Origin: Candidatus Finniella inopinata
GTDB lineage: Bacteria > Pseudomonadota > Alphaproteobacteria > Paracaedibacterales > CAIULA01
DNA length: 41,752 bases
Assembly (NCBI RefSeq): GCF_004210305.1
Contig: NZ_SCFB01000010.1
Location: forward strand, 1 to 41,752
Direction of reading: 5' to 3'
Of the stretch, positions 9,394-18,391 are shown piece by piece. Numbering within the stretch: the stretch's first letter is position 1; every line of letters begins with the position of its first letter. The notes under the pieces are model-generated. The model was not told the DNA's origin, did no database searches, and was given only the letters and a program-made list of their open reading frames with translations. A program made the position numbers and the translations under genes.

Positions 9394-9993
9394 ATGATGA
9401 AATTCTTAAAAAAAACAGCGATAACTGCGTTTTTAACAACAGCTTTGGTAAGCGGTGCAATGGCTGCTAGTGCGTTGCCGGAACCTCTTCAGCCCAATAA
9501 ATATGGTTTCGCTTTAAACTCGATAGCTAAGCTGGTTGTTGTTATAGACGGCTCATTGTTAACAGCCATAAAAGAGAATGCGTTACCAAGCCCAAGAGAT
9601 CGGACTCATATGAATCAAATGCACTTTCTTAAAGAAGTAGTCGACAAAACGTTGACGTTAGTAAAAAAAGAAAAGGCGGATGCTGATCTAAGTTTTATTA
9701 TTGGTAAGCTTGGATCTAATAACTTAGAGAAAGAAATCGGTTTCAATTTATCAGCTGATCTAAAAAACACTGAAGTACATAAAGCTTTCCAAGACACGGT
9801 TGATGCGACTGCGAAGGATCTTTTTAAGTACCTAGGTTTCAAAAACGCCGATGTTACTTTGGTCAATGGTGATAAAGTTGAGGCAGGTGCGATAAGTGGA
9901 ACAACACCTGTCATCCCTTCTGCTGCAAGGGTGAAAGTAGAAGAAAGTGATGGAAATAGTCCTATTGAAAAAAGCTATGGAAAAGGAAAGTAA
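9394..9993 (+). CDS. Exported protein of unknown function
   Basis: I do not recognise this 199-residue protein. A Shine-Dalgarno sequence AGAGGA precedes two adjacent ATG codons (9394 and 9397). The N-terminus is a classic signal peptide (MMKFLKKTAITAFLTTALVS, then cleavage probably after AMA at about residue 24). The mature part is about 175 residues, rich in Lys, Asp and Val, with no Cys and no obvious membrane segment. It contains a predicted helical stretch with KEVVDKTLTLVKKEKADADL and ends in a charged tail. It stands alone between the tRNA and pdhC. Signal peptide, ribosome site and normal codon use make it a real gene; the role is open. Confidence 0.72.
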   Translation: MMKFLKKTAITAFLTTALVSGAMAASALPEPLQPNKYGFALNSIAKLVVVIDGSLLTAIKENALPSPRDRTHMNQMHFLKEVVDKTLTLVKKEKADADLSFIIGKLGSNNLEKEIGFNLSADLKNTEVHKAFQDTVDATAKDLFKYLGFKNADVTLVNGDKVEAGAISGTTPVIPSAARVKVEESDGNSPIEKSYGKGK

Positions 9994-10314
9994 GGATGGT
10001 TATTACGTCACGAACATGCGTTATGATAACCCGACTTCCTTTATAGATGATGAGATCAGGTCAGATGAGAAGGTTCTAGCTTAGAAATGCACGGTTTTCT
10101 GTCAGGGCTGCTTATTTAGAAGTCCACAGCCCTAACAGCTAAGCTGGACATCATAAAAGTTTGATATCAGTATAAAATACCAGATCATTCCAAAGTCTAA
10201 AACCGGACATTATCAAATTGCGCTTACATTTTTTCGTCGAGTGTTTGCCAAAGTTATCGAAAAATCGTAGAATCTGGCTTTATCCTATTTCAGGAACAAG
10301 CGAGGATTCGTTTT
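9994..10314 (+). other. Intergenic region with one weak hairpin
   Basis: No gene is visible in these 321 bases. A 7-bp hairpin AGGGCTG/CAGCCCT (10104-10110 and 10127-10133, 16-base loop) lies 110 bases after the exported protein gene; it has no T-run, so it is at most a weak terminator. The pdhC promoter should be in the last 150 bases. Confidence 0.45.
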
Positions 10315-11541
10315 ATGCCCATTCACGTTCTGATGCCAGCCTTAAGCCCCACAATGACCGAAGGAAATTTGGTCAAATGGCATAAAACCGAAGGGGACGC
10401 TGTTAAAGCTGGCGATCTTTTGGCAGAAATTGAAACTGACAAAGCCACCATGGAGGTTGAAGCCGTTGATGAAGGGACCTTGGCAAAGATTCTTGTTCTC
10501 GCCGGAACAGATAACGTCCCGGTCAATCAGCTGATTGCCTTAATCCTGGAAGAGGGGGAGGATGCTAGTACATTGGAAAAGAGTGCATTGGAAAATATAA
10601 CCAGTCCTCAAAAGCTGGTGCCAGTGGCATCTGCGCCAACACCATCATTGCCCGACGCCCCCGTTACGTTGCCCTCGAAACCTGTATCTTCTGGGGAACG
10701 CGTATTTATAAGTCCCCTGGCTAAACGCCTGGCGCTGCACCACAATTTAGAAATCTCTAATGTGGGTGGCAGTGGCCCTAAGGGACGTGTTATTAAGGCT
10801 GACATTGAAAAAGCTTTGCAATCAGCTGCGGCAAAAAAACCAGAAATCAGTCAAGGCGGGTATACTGATGTCAAATTGAATAGTATGCGCAAAACAATTG
10901 CCAAACGACTGACTGAATCGAAACAAACCATCCCTCATTTTTACGTAAGCGTTGATTGTACACTGGATGCCTTGCTCACTTTGCGCCGGCAAATCAATGA
11001 ATTGCCGGGTTCGACACAAAAGGTGTCCGTGAATGATTTTGTGATACGGGCATGCGCTTTAGCCCTGATCAAGGTGCCAGAGGCGAATGTGACATGGCAT
11101 GACACCTTTGTTCGTCAATATCAGAATGCTGATGTGGCGGTGGCCGTGGCAGTAGAAGGCGGATTGATTACCCCTATTGTGCGCTGTGCTGAACAGAAAT
11201 CCTTGCTAGAGATCTCCGCAGAGGTGCGAAGCTTGGCCGAACGTGCCCGGGCGGGTCATTTATTGCCGGAGGAATACCAGGGCGGCAGTTTTAGTTTGTC
11301 AAACTTGGGAATGTATGGTGTGCGCGATTTTTCCGCCATTATTAACCCCCCGCAGGCGTGTATCTTGGCTGTGGGAGCCGGCGAACAACGCACTGTTGTG
11401 AAAGAAGGACAGCTGCAGATTGCGACGCTTATGACTTGCACCTTGTCGGTTGATCATCGTGCCGTTGATGGCGCCCTTGGGGCTCAGTTTTTGAAAACAT
11501 TTAAAGAGTTGATTGAGAATCCTTTAACGTTGGTGGTATAA
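10315..11541 (+). CDS. pdhC: Pyruvate dehydrogenase E2, dihydrolipoamide acetyltransferase
   Basis: E2 moves the acetyl group from pyruvate to CoA as the core of the pyruvate dehydrogenase complex. The 408 residues hold one lipoyl domain (about 1-77; lipoyl Lys43 in ETDKATME), a Pro/Ala linker, an E3/E1-binding domain (about 130-165, ISPLAKRLA and GPKGRVIKADIE), and the catalytic domain (about 180-408) with SVDHRAVDG (His381). The start PIHVLMPALSPTMTEG is typical of alphaproteobacterial pyruvate E2; oxoglutarate E2 reads differently. The E1 genes pdhA and pdhB are not next to it as they are in many alphaproteobacteria. The oxidoreductase gene follows 20 bases downstream. Confidence 0.94.
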   Translation: MPIHVLMPALSPTMTEGNLVKWHKTEGDAVKAGDLLAEIETDKATMEVEAVDEGTLAKILVLAGTDNVPVNQLIALILEEGEDASTLEKSALENITSPQKLVPVASAPTPSLPDAPVTLPSKPVSSGERVFISPLAKRLALHHNLEISNVGGSGPKGRVIKADIEKALQSAAAKKPEISQGGYTDVKLNSMRKTIAKRLTESKQTIPHFYVSVDCTLDALLTLRRQINELPGSTQKVSVNDFVIRACALALIKVPEANVTWHDTFVRQYQNADVAVAVAVEGGLITPIVRCAEQKSLLEISAEVRSLAERARAGHLLPEEYQGGSFSLSNLGMYGVRDFSAIINPPQACILAVGAGEQRTVVKEGQLQIATLMTCTLSVDHRAVDGALGAQFLKTFKELIENPLTLVV

Positions 11542-11561
11542 AAAAGTCTACTCAGGATTCT

Positions 11562-14500
11562 TTGCAGATTGCATTCATGGATCTTTTTTTAAACTTCGGC
11601 CTTTATTTTTCTGACTTATATGAGCTTGCCCCAAAGGGCGGCTTGATAGTGCTGGACCAGGTCTTTTCAACCTTTTTAAACGAAAGCGAACCTGTTCTGG
11701 CCGGGCGCTACCACTATGCCTGTCATCATAATTTATCCCCACGCGAACAGTCTGACTTGATGGTGGATCTGGCGCCTTGTCTTGAAGATTTTATCGGTGA
11801 CCTGTTCAATATTCGATCCGCCATCGCTGATCTGCAATCAGCCCATCATGTGCTGGCTCCGCTTATGACTGTGAAGCGGCATTTTGTGCAACGGTTGGCG
11901 GTTAAGAAATATCCAAATCCAAGTTCTGAAGATGGTTTAGGGCTTGATTTTAAGGATGAGTTGTCATTTGCCGGCCAAGTTTTAGAATGGCAAGATCAAG
12001 GGGCGTCTGAAGCACTTGAAGCAGCCGCGCGTTATGCAGCCTGGGCGACCCTGACGCCCCAGGGGCAAGATATTCACAAAGGCGATGTCCTTTTTAAAAT
12101 CCCTAAAAAAATTGATCCTCACGCGTGTTTGATCCCCCACCTTATCAAAAACGAGCAGGGCGCCTGGCAATTGCCACCTGCTTTGCAGCGGGATCGAAAG
12201 GGGTTTAACCTGACTGATCCGGGCTTCACCAGAGCCCAGGCATTCGACCACAGCCATTATTGCATCCACTGCCACCCCCAAAACAAGGATTCCTGTTCAA
12301 AAGGCTTACCAGGGAAAACGGGCTGTCCGCTGGAGCAAAAAATATCAGAAATGAATCTTGCCAAATCCAGGGGCTATACGGTGGCTGCCTTGGCCATCAT
12401 TTGCGTCGATAACCCTATGGTTGCGGCCACGGGGCACCGAATTTGTAACGATTGTATGAAGGCGTGCATTTTTCAAAAGCAGGAGCCTGTGAATGTGCCG
12501 GGCGTGGAAACGCAAATCCTGCAAGATGTTTTGAACCTGCCGTGGGGGTTTGAGATCTACAGTCTGTTCACTCGCTGGAATCCCTTAAAGTTTGCCGATC
12601 GCTTGCCAAAGCCAGACACGGGCAAGGCCGTCTTGGTGGCGGGCATGGGACCGGCTGGATTCACCCTGGCCCATTACCTTTTGAACGAGGGGCATACGGT
12701 TGTCGGCATTGATGGCCTGAAAATCGAGCCTTTACCAGAGGATTTAAAAACTACCCCCATTAAGGATATTAACAGTCTGTATGAATCCCTTGATGAAAGG
12801 GTTGTTGGTGGTTTTGGGGGCGTTGCTGAATATGGTATTACGGTTCGTTGGGATAAGAATTTTCTAAAAATCATTCGCTTGTTGTTGGAAAGGCGCCAGC
12901 GGTTCCTTTTAAAGGGGGGCGTTCGATTGGGCGGGACGGTGACCATTGATCAGGCCTTTGAGTTGGGTTTTGACCATGTGGCGCTTTGTTTGGGCGCTGG
13001 CAGCCCGACCCTTTTAAACATACAGAATCATTTGGTGCCCGGCGTGCGACAAGCCAGCGACTTTCTGATGGGGTTGCAACTGAGTGGGGCGTTTAAAGCT
13101 GAATCGTTGGCAAATCTTCAGGTTCGTTTACCTATTTTGGTTATTGGGGGTGGGCTGACAGCGATTGACAGTGCGACCGAGGCGCTGGCCTATTACGTCA
13201 GGCAAATTGAAAAATTTTCTAAACGCTATGAACATCTTGTGAAGATGTTGGGCAAGGAAGTGGTACGCCAAGATTGGACGCCCCAAGAACAGGCGCTTGC
13301 TGATGAAATGCTGGGCCATGCGATGGCTTTACAGACAAATCCTGATAAAACGCATATGCTTTTACAGCAGTGGGGTGGCAGCACGGTTGTCTACAGGCGC
13401 GTCTTAGACCAGGCGCCAAGCTATCGTATGAATGCCGAGGAGGTTGAAAAGGCCTTAGAAGAAGGCATTAGCCTTCTTGATGAAGCGGTCCCCGTAAAAG
13501 TTACAATCGATGACTACGGTCACGCCGATGGATTGTTGGTGATGCATCATGGAGTCGAGAAACACATAAAGGCACGAACGATTTTGGTGGCCGCCGGTAC
13601 GAAACCGAACACGAATCTGAAATACGATATTCCTGACGAGATCGTTTTGGCGAATGGGGCGTTCCAGGCTATTGATGAGCGTGGAAATGCAGTGGATTTG
13701 GAACGGTCGGCTAAGCCCAAAGAGACGCATGTCTTGATGCGGTTTAATGGAGGGGGGCAAAGTGTTAGTTTCTTTGGTGATCTGCATCCGTCTTTTTCAG
13801 GGAATGTGGTGAAGGCCATGGCCAGCGCCAAGCGGGGCTATCCCATTGTCAGTCGGGCTGTGCAACGATCGCAGTTGGAGTTGAAAAATCCTGAGCCGTT
13901 TTTGGCTAAAATGGACGCGTTGTTGTCCGCTTATGTGGTTGCCGTTAATCGATTAACACCAACGATTGTTGAGATTGTGATCAAAGCGCCTCTGGCTGCG
14001 CGGGCTTTTCAGCCGGGGCAATTTTATCGATTGCAGAATTTTGAAAGTTTAGGAGGACCTAGTAACACAATGGAAGGGATTGCCCTGACAGGGGCCAGCG
14101 TCGATAAAGCAGAAGGCCAGGTATCCCTTATTGTTCTAGAAATGGGTGGATCGTCGAATTTGTGCGCCGCCCTTAAACCGGATGAACCAGTTGTGCTGAT
14201 GGGCCCCACAGGCACCGCCACTGAATTACCCCATAATGAAACAGTTTTGTTGGTGGGCGGGGGTTTGGGTAATGCGGTTCTATTTTCTATTGGTCAGGGG
14301 TTGCGAGCAAATGGATGCAAAGTTTTGTACGCTGCTGGCTACAAAAAAATAATCGATCGATTTAAGGTGCAGGAAATTGAAAAGGCTGCCGATCAAATTA
14401 TTTGGTGTTGCGATGAACAGCCTGGCTTTACACCTGGACGCCCCCAAGATTTAACCTTTACTGGCAACATCGTACAGGCTGTGACGGCCTATGCCCAAGG

Positions 14501-14873
14501 CCAATTGGTAAGTGGTGAATTGGGAACGCCTTTGGTCGACTCATCGGACGTTCAACGGTTGATGGTCATTGGGTCTGACCGTATGATGGCCGCGGTTGCC
14601 AAAGCCCGTCACCTTGATTGGAAGCCTTACTTGAATTCTGCTCACATAGCCGTCGGAAGCATCAACTCGCCCATGCAGTGCATGATGAAAGAGATCTGCG
14701 CCCAATGTTTGCAAATCCAACATGATCCCGTCACGGGCGCTGAAAAAGTAGTCTACAGCTGCGTTAATCAAGACCAACCCTTGGATTGGGTTGATTTCGA
14801 TCACTTAAGCCAACGTTTATCGCAAAATTCCCTGCAGGAAAAACTAACCGCTTTATGGATGAAGACTCCCTAA
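11562..14873 (+). CDS. Large multidomain Fe-S / FAD pyridine-nucleotide oxidoreductase
   Basis: A 1,103-residue fusion of redox modules. Residues about 233-305 form a Cys-rich ferredoxin-like region like the start of GltD and dihydropyrimidine dehydrogenase (HYCIHC, CSKGLPGKTGCP, GHRICNDCMKACI). Two nucleotide-binding folds follow, at about 361 (GMGPAGFTLAHYL) and 526 (VIGGGLTAIDSATEAL). From about 790 there is a ferredoxin-NADP reductase-like domain (QPGQFYRLQN, LVGGGLGNAVLF). The end has a PyrK-like C-x5-C-x2-C cluster with a later Cys (about 1040-1060). The start may be TTG at 11562, with AGGA four bases before it, or ATG at 11577 without a good ribosome site. The coupling to pdhC suggests electron transfer in central metabolism; the substrate is unknown. 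Confidence 0.85.
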   Translation: MQIAFMDLFLNFGLYFSDLYELAPKGGLIVLDQVFSTFLNESEPVLAGRYHYACHHNLSPREQSDLMVDLAPCLEDFIGDLFNIRSAIADLQSAHHVLAPLMTVKRHFVQRLAVKKYPNPSSEDGLGLDFKDELSFAGQVLEWQDQGASEALEAAARYAAWATLTPQGQDIHKGDVLFKIPKKIDPHACLIPHLIKNEQGAWQLPPALQRDRKGFNLTDPGFTRAQAFDHSHYCIHCHPQNKDSCSKGLPGKTGCPLEQKISEMNLAKSRGYTVAALAIICVDNPMVAATGHRICNDCMKACIFQKQEPVNVPGVETQILQDVLNLPWGFEIYSLFTRWNPLKFADRLPKPDTGKAVLVAGMGPAGFTLAHYLLNEGHTVVGIDGLKIEPLPEDLKTTPIKDINSLYESLDERVVGGFGGVAEYGITVRWDKNFLKIIRLLLERRQRFLLKGGVRLGGTVTIDQAFELGFDHVALCLGAGSPTLLNIQNHLVPGVRQASDFLMGLQLSGAFKAESLANLQVRLPILVIGGGLTAIDSATEALAYYVRQIEKFSKRYEHLVKMLGKEVVRQDWTPQEQALADEMLGHAMALQTNPDKTHMLLQQWGGSTVVYRRVLDQAPSYRMNAEEVEKALEEGISLLDEAVPVKVTIDDYGHADGLLVMHHGVEKHIKARTILVAAGTKPNTNLKYDIPDEIVLANGAFQAIDERGNAVDLERSAKPKETHVLMRFNGGGQSVSFFGDLHPSFSGNVVKAMASAKRGYPIVSRAVQRSQLELKNPEPFLAKMDALLSAYVVAVNRLTPTIVEIVIKAPLAARAFQPGQFYRLQNFESLGGPSNTMEGIALTGASVDKAEGQVSLIVLEMGGSSNLCAALKPDEPVVLMGPTGTATELPHNETVLLVGGGLGNAVLFSIGQGLRANGCKVLYAAGYKKIIDRFKVQEIEKAADQIIWCCDEQPGFTPGRPQDLTFTGNIVQAVTAYAQGQLVSGELGTPLVDSSDVQRLMVIGSDRMMAAVAKARHLDWKPYLNSAHIAVGSINSPMQCMMKEICAQCLQIQHDPVTGAEKVVYSCVNQDQPLDWVDFDHLSQRLSQNSLQEKLTALWMKTP

Positions 14874-14875
14874 TC

Positions 14876-15445
14876 TCATCCCTTTTTTTCATCAGTTTCT
14901 CCCGTAAATATACCGAATTGGTCCTCATTACTCTGAACTTCTTCACTTGCGTACTGTTCGAATTTTCTTAGTGCAGACGCTGAAAATGTCAGCAAAACCA
15001 GAGCCAGGCCCAGCTTATCCTTATAATAAGGATCACTTATACCGTAAGCAACTCCCGCAACTGTCGTACAGGCCACATTGGCTAGGAAAGAGCCCGCTTT
15101 GAACCAGCCCTTACAGAAAAAACAACAAAGCGCTGACGATCTGACATATTTTTTGGCCCAAGAACTTTTCGAAAGGACAGGATGGCGCTTTGGGTTGTAG
15201 TCTGCTGAATTCGTTGGTGTTGGAACCACAGCCAAAGATGGAGATATGGGGGAGGATGTCGATGAATTTAATGGATCAGAAGCCCCATGAGTATTAGTGC
15301 TGCCGTAATTGGCTGGAGGAGGGGTCGTTAATGACGCTGAAGTCAGAGTGTCGCTGGGCGCGGGCGAAATTTCAATGGCATGCTCGTGCGCATCTGATGC
15401 CCATGTGTTGGCGATGAATGCTAGAATGAAAAATAATACGGCCAT
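14876..15445 (-). CDS. Small exported membrane protein, unknown
   Basis: An unrecognised 189-residue protein. The start ATG has AAGGAT nine bases upstream. It opens with a hydrophobic signal segment (MAVLFFILAFIANTWASDA), then a Ser/Thr/Pro-rich stretch (about 25-85), a Cys-containing segment with ALCCFFCKGWFKAGSFLANV (about 104-123), and a second hydrophobic segment (about 140-160, KLGLALVLLTFSASALRKF). The tail is acidic. It converges on the large oxidoreductase with only 2 bases between the stops. Its position directly downstream of tssG is compatible with a link to the secretion system, but nothing in the sequence proves it. Confidence 0.65.
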   Translation of the reverse strand: MAVLFFILAFIANTWASDAHEHAIEISPAPSDTLTSASLTTPPPANYGSTNTHGASDPLNSSTSSPISPSLAVVPTPTNSADYNPKRHPVLSKSSWAKKYVRSSALCCFFCKGWFKAGSFLANVACTTVAGVAYGISDPYYKDKLGLALVLLTFSASALRKFEQYASEEVQSNEDQFGIFTGETDEKKG

Positions 15446-15492
15446 ATCTATAATCCTTTTTAAGTATATAGATATAGTTTAAGCGTAAATTA

Positions 15493-16509
15493 TTAATCGG
15501 GTATTAATGCCTGTATTTTTAGGTCGACAACGAATTTTCTGTTGAAGCTCGGCTCGGGACTTAGCCAGCTGTTTAAACCCAAGGCAAAGCCACGATTTAA
15601 GATAAGGGGTCTGACGTCTTTGGATTGTAAAATCAATCTTAAACGCAAATCAGCATCGTATCCGACGTATAGTTCACATATTTGTTTTAAAAGCTTTCCA
15701 TTGCTGGAATTCAACGGCAAAAACGATTCAAACAACGACCACGACAAAGGGCCCAGGGTAATCAGAACCCCTGCCGCCTGATCCCAAGACTTTCGGCCCA
15801 AAATCATGGATTGACCTAATGCATGATATCGACTACCCAGCAAGCTCAGCTCATCGGCCTTTGGCTGCCGCCATTGCCCTTGGAACAGGTCCAAGGTGGT
15901 TGGAACCTGGAAGTAGCTGTTTAACAGGCATAATAGGCCGGCTGCCGAATGGGGGCGGCGCCATAATAAATCGTTATAGGTGAAAAAGACGCGCTGACTG
16001 GCGGCATCATCCATAAATCGGTCAGGGTTTTGGATGCCAGCCAACTGCAACAGCGTTTTGCCCAAAGGATGTTTCTCAGGCTTTACTGATGATAAACCGA
16101 TGCGGTATTTTTTGCGAAAACGAAACCAAAGGCTAGCCAGGCGATGATTAAAAATGTCTAAGAAATCGCGAAAGGCAAAATCCTTTTGGCGGTTACGCTG
16201 CAATACAAGTTCGGTATAGGGGGTGGGCAGGGGGCCCTGGATGCCTGCCAAACTTAGAAAATTCACCCACAAGGTTGTTTTTAGACCTGGCTTTTGGTGA
16301 AGTTTGTGCAGCTCCGCTGATGGATTCGCCAGGCTGACATGGGATTTAATCTCAAACGCCTCGGCGTTTGGGTCACTTCCTTCCCCAATGGGTGTGGTCT
16401 GCTGCTGGCTTTCTAAAATGGCAACAGCCTGATCAAATTCAAACTCAAAGACTTGTTTTGAAAGGGCGTCCGCTACAGCTGGATTTTGGCGCCAGGTAAT
16501 AATTGCCAT
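15493..16509 (-). CDS. tssG: TssG, type VI secretion baseplate subunit
   Basis: TssG is part of the baseplate wedge (TssE-F-G-K) from which the type VI sheath and tube assemble. The 338-residue protein fits the family in length and pattern: HKLHQKPGLKTTLWVNFLSLAGIQGPLPTPYTE... around residue 70-100 resembles the conserved segment with GPLP and Y-E/T, and FLDIFNHRLASLWFRFRKKY (about 120-140) is the family hallmark FLDIFNHR. AAGGAG at 16518-16523 selects the ATG at 16509, although GTG at 16518 is in frame. It overlaps the end of tssF by 37 bases, as expected for coupled translation of F and G, which bind each other. Confidence 0.9.
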   Translation of the reverse strand: MAIITWRQNPAVADALSKQVFEFEFDQAVAILESQQQTTPIGEGSDPNAEAFEIKSHVSLANPSAELHKLHQKPGLKTTLWVNFLSLAGIQGPLPTPYTELVLQRNRQKDFAFRDFLDIFNHRLASLWFRFRKKYRIGLSSVKPEKHPLGKTLLQLAGIQNPDRFMDDAASQRVFFTYNDLLWRRPHSAAGLLCLLNSYFQVPTTLDLFQGQWRQPKADELSLLGSRYHALGQSMILGRKSWDQAAGVLITLGPLSWSLFESFLPLNSSNGKLLKQICELYVGYDADLRLRLILQSKDVRPLILNRGFALGLNSWLSPEPSFNRKFVVDLKIQALIPD

Positions 16510-18344
16510 CTCATCCACTCCTTCGCAAAATTTTTGTGTTGTCCAGCTAAGTGACTATCCGTTTTTAAGACCAACTCCACAAAGGATGTCAGCCCAACGT
16601 TCAGGGCGAAATAATGTCTTAAAACGGACGCCAGCAAAAAACAAGTATGGCCGGTTTGAATGGATGGTTTCAAACTTAAGCTAACCTCCAACCCCTCCAC
16701 AAAGCCACGCCATGCCTCTTTGCCAAACCGGCGCGTTACCTTTTGGGTGTGGATCGCCATGATCTCGTCAACCTCGTGCTGATGGGCGGCATAGGCAGGA
16801 CCCGCGTACAGCTTTAAAGCTTCCTTTAAAAGTTCCAGAGATTTTCCTTCTTCGCTAAGGCCCAAATGATTGACGGACAACTGGGAAACTAATCGCCATA
16901 ATGATTCTCCATCGGTTGGAGGATCCACCTGCAAGACCGGCTTATTAAGGCAAACAATTTGAGTCAGGGGGGCGACCTCTTCGATCTGAAGCTGCGCATT
17001 ATAAGGCAGCTGTTCCGCCAAGAAACGGTTGGTACATAAAGTCTCGGCGTAAATAATATGATGCGCAGGCGTTACCGGATTAAATTTCAAATCAACAAAT
17101 GAAATTTGCATGTCACTGCCCGGGACATCACGCAGCTCCGCTGGAATGCGTTTGATCAACCAGTACAGCCCATGATCGTCATGATTGGTTTGATGGTTAA
17201 ACGAAAAATAAGGCGTTAAGGTCTGGGACGACGCCTCGCCCTCTATGGTTGCAATAACTTTTTGGATGCTGTGAATTTGGGTGGTTTTATCGCGCCGTTG
17301 ATCAGGGATCAGGGGGTAGTCAACTTTGCGGCGCGTCAGCCGAAGCGGCTCGGTCGTTTTGTGGAACAGGTTGATGATCGGCGTACACCCCAAGAGAAAA
17401 TTTTGCGCGCTGACGTTTTTTTGTAAAAAGGGTTCAACCGTGGCAAAAGGAAACAAAATGTCGATCGTTTGGCAAGTGGGGTCAATTTTCCCCGATGTGG
17501 CCAAATGCTGAATTTTGAAAAACAAAAACTTCTCGGGCAGGTGGAAATATTCCTGCAACAATTGATAGGCATGTGTGGTCTGGCTTGTCACGGGCAGGCC
17601 CATTTCTTCGCGACTGAAGCCCACAGGTTGTAAACTGTCAACGGGTAAGACGCTGGCCCTTTTTTGATCACCCGATATAAACACCCGCGGGTTCGTTTGC
17701 CCGAACAGACTTTGGTAGAGGCCCAAGGTCAAAACCCGCTCACCGCCCAGGTGAAAGGTCAGATCATCAGGGGTTAAGTCTTGCCAGCTGAGCCCGCCGT
17801 CAATTTGCACCGTGAGTTTCAAAAACCAAGGCGCCGCCGCCCTTTCAGAAAGATCATCCAACACATACGATTCTTTGGGGACAAAACTGACGCTTTGGAC
17901 GGTGATGGGCCAAAGGGTTAAGGGGTAGACCGTTTGAAACCGGCACGTGACCCCCTGTTCGGTGTAGGTGAACAAAGGCGTGGATTTTTTAAAGGTGTAG
18001 CCGACGGTTTGCTTGGCCTTGGACAAGTCGGGTTGAAACTGAGCGATGGCCATGGTGGGCAGGGGGTTGACCAGGTGGGGGTAAAGAACGCCCAACAAAG
18101 TGCTGGCCAATTCCGGGAATCGGTCATCAATTTCCTGGCTAAGCCGGGCCGTCATGAAGGCGAAGGATTCCAACAGCCGTTCGGTATGAGGGTCGGGCGA
18201 CACCGCATCGCTGATTTCCAACCGGCGGGCGATTTTGGGGTATTGCTTGGCAAACGCCTGGCCCGCATTGCGCAAGTAGCGCAGTTCGTTATTGTAATAA
18301 TTTAAGAAGCGCGTGCGGGCCGATTGGAACACTAAGAATGCCAA
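16473..18344 (-). CDS. tssF: TssF, type VI secretion baseplate subunit
   Basis: TssF forms two of the arms of each baseplate wedge together with one TssG. The 623-residue protein has the family start FLNYYNNELRYLRNAGQAFA (about 13-32) followed by KQYPKIARRLEIS and FPELASTLLGVLYPHLVNPLP, all typical. The only starts that keep this region are TTG at 18344 and GTG at 18332; there is no ATG and no visible Shine-Dalgarno. The 47 bases before the start are almost pure A+T and abut the repeat-protein gene. The usual upstream partner tssE is absent. The 5' end may have been rebuilt when the neighbouring genes arrived, or it is read through from upstream. Confidence 0.9.
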   Translation of the reverse strand: MAFLVFQSARTRFLNYYNNELRYLRNAGQAFAKQYPKIARRLEISDAVSPDPHTERLLESFAFMTARLSQEIDDRFPELASTLLGVLYPHLVNPLPTMAIAQFQPDLSKAKQTVGYTFKKSTPLFTYTEQGVTCRFQTVYPLTLWPITVQSVSFVPKESYVLDDLSERAAAPWFLKLTVQIDGGLSWQDLTPDDLTFHLGGERVLTLGLYQSLFGQTNPRVFISGDQKRASVLPVDSLQPVGFSREEMGLPVTSQTTHAYQLLQEYFHLPEKFLFFKIQHLATSGKIDPTCQTIDILFPFATVEPFLQKNVSAQNFLLGCTPIINLFHKTTEPLRLTRRKVDYPLIPDQRRDKTTQIHSIQKVIATIEGEASSQTLTPYFSFNHQTNHDDHGLYWLIKRIPAELRDVPGSDMQISFVDLKFNPVTPAHHIIYAETLCTNRFLAEQLPYNAQLQIEEVAPLTQIVCLNKPVLQVDPPTDGESLWRLVSQLSVNHLGLSEEGKSLELLKEALKLYAGPAYAAHQHEVDEIMAIHTQKVTRRFGKEAWRGFVEGLEVSLSLKPSIQTGHTCFLLASVLRHYFALNVGLTSFVELVLKTDSHLAGQHKNFAKEWMRWQLLPGAKIQL

Positions 18345-18391
18345 ATTACATATAATTTTAATTAAATTAAACTATATATTAGCGCGAAAAG

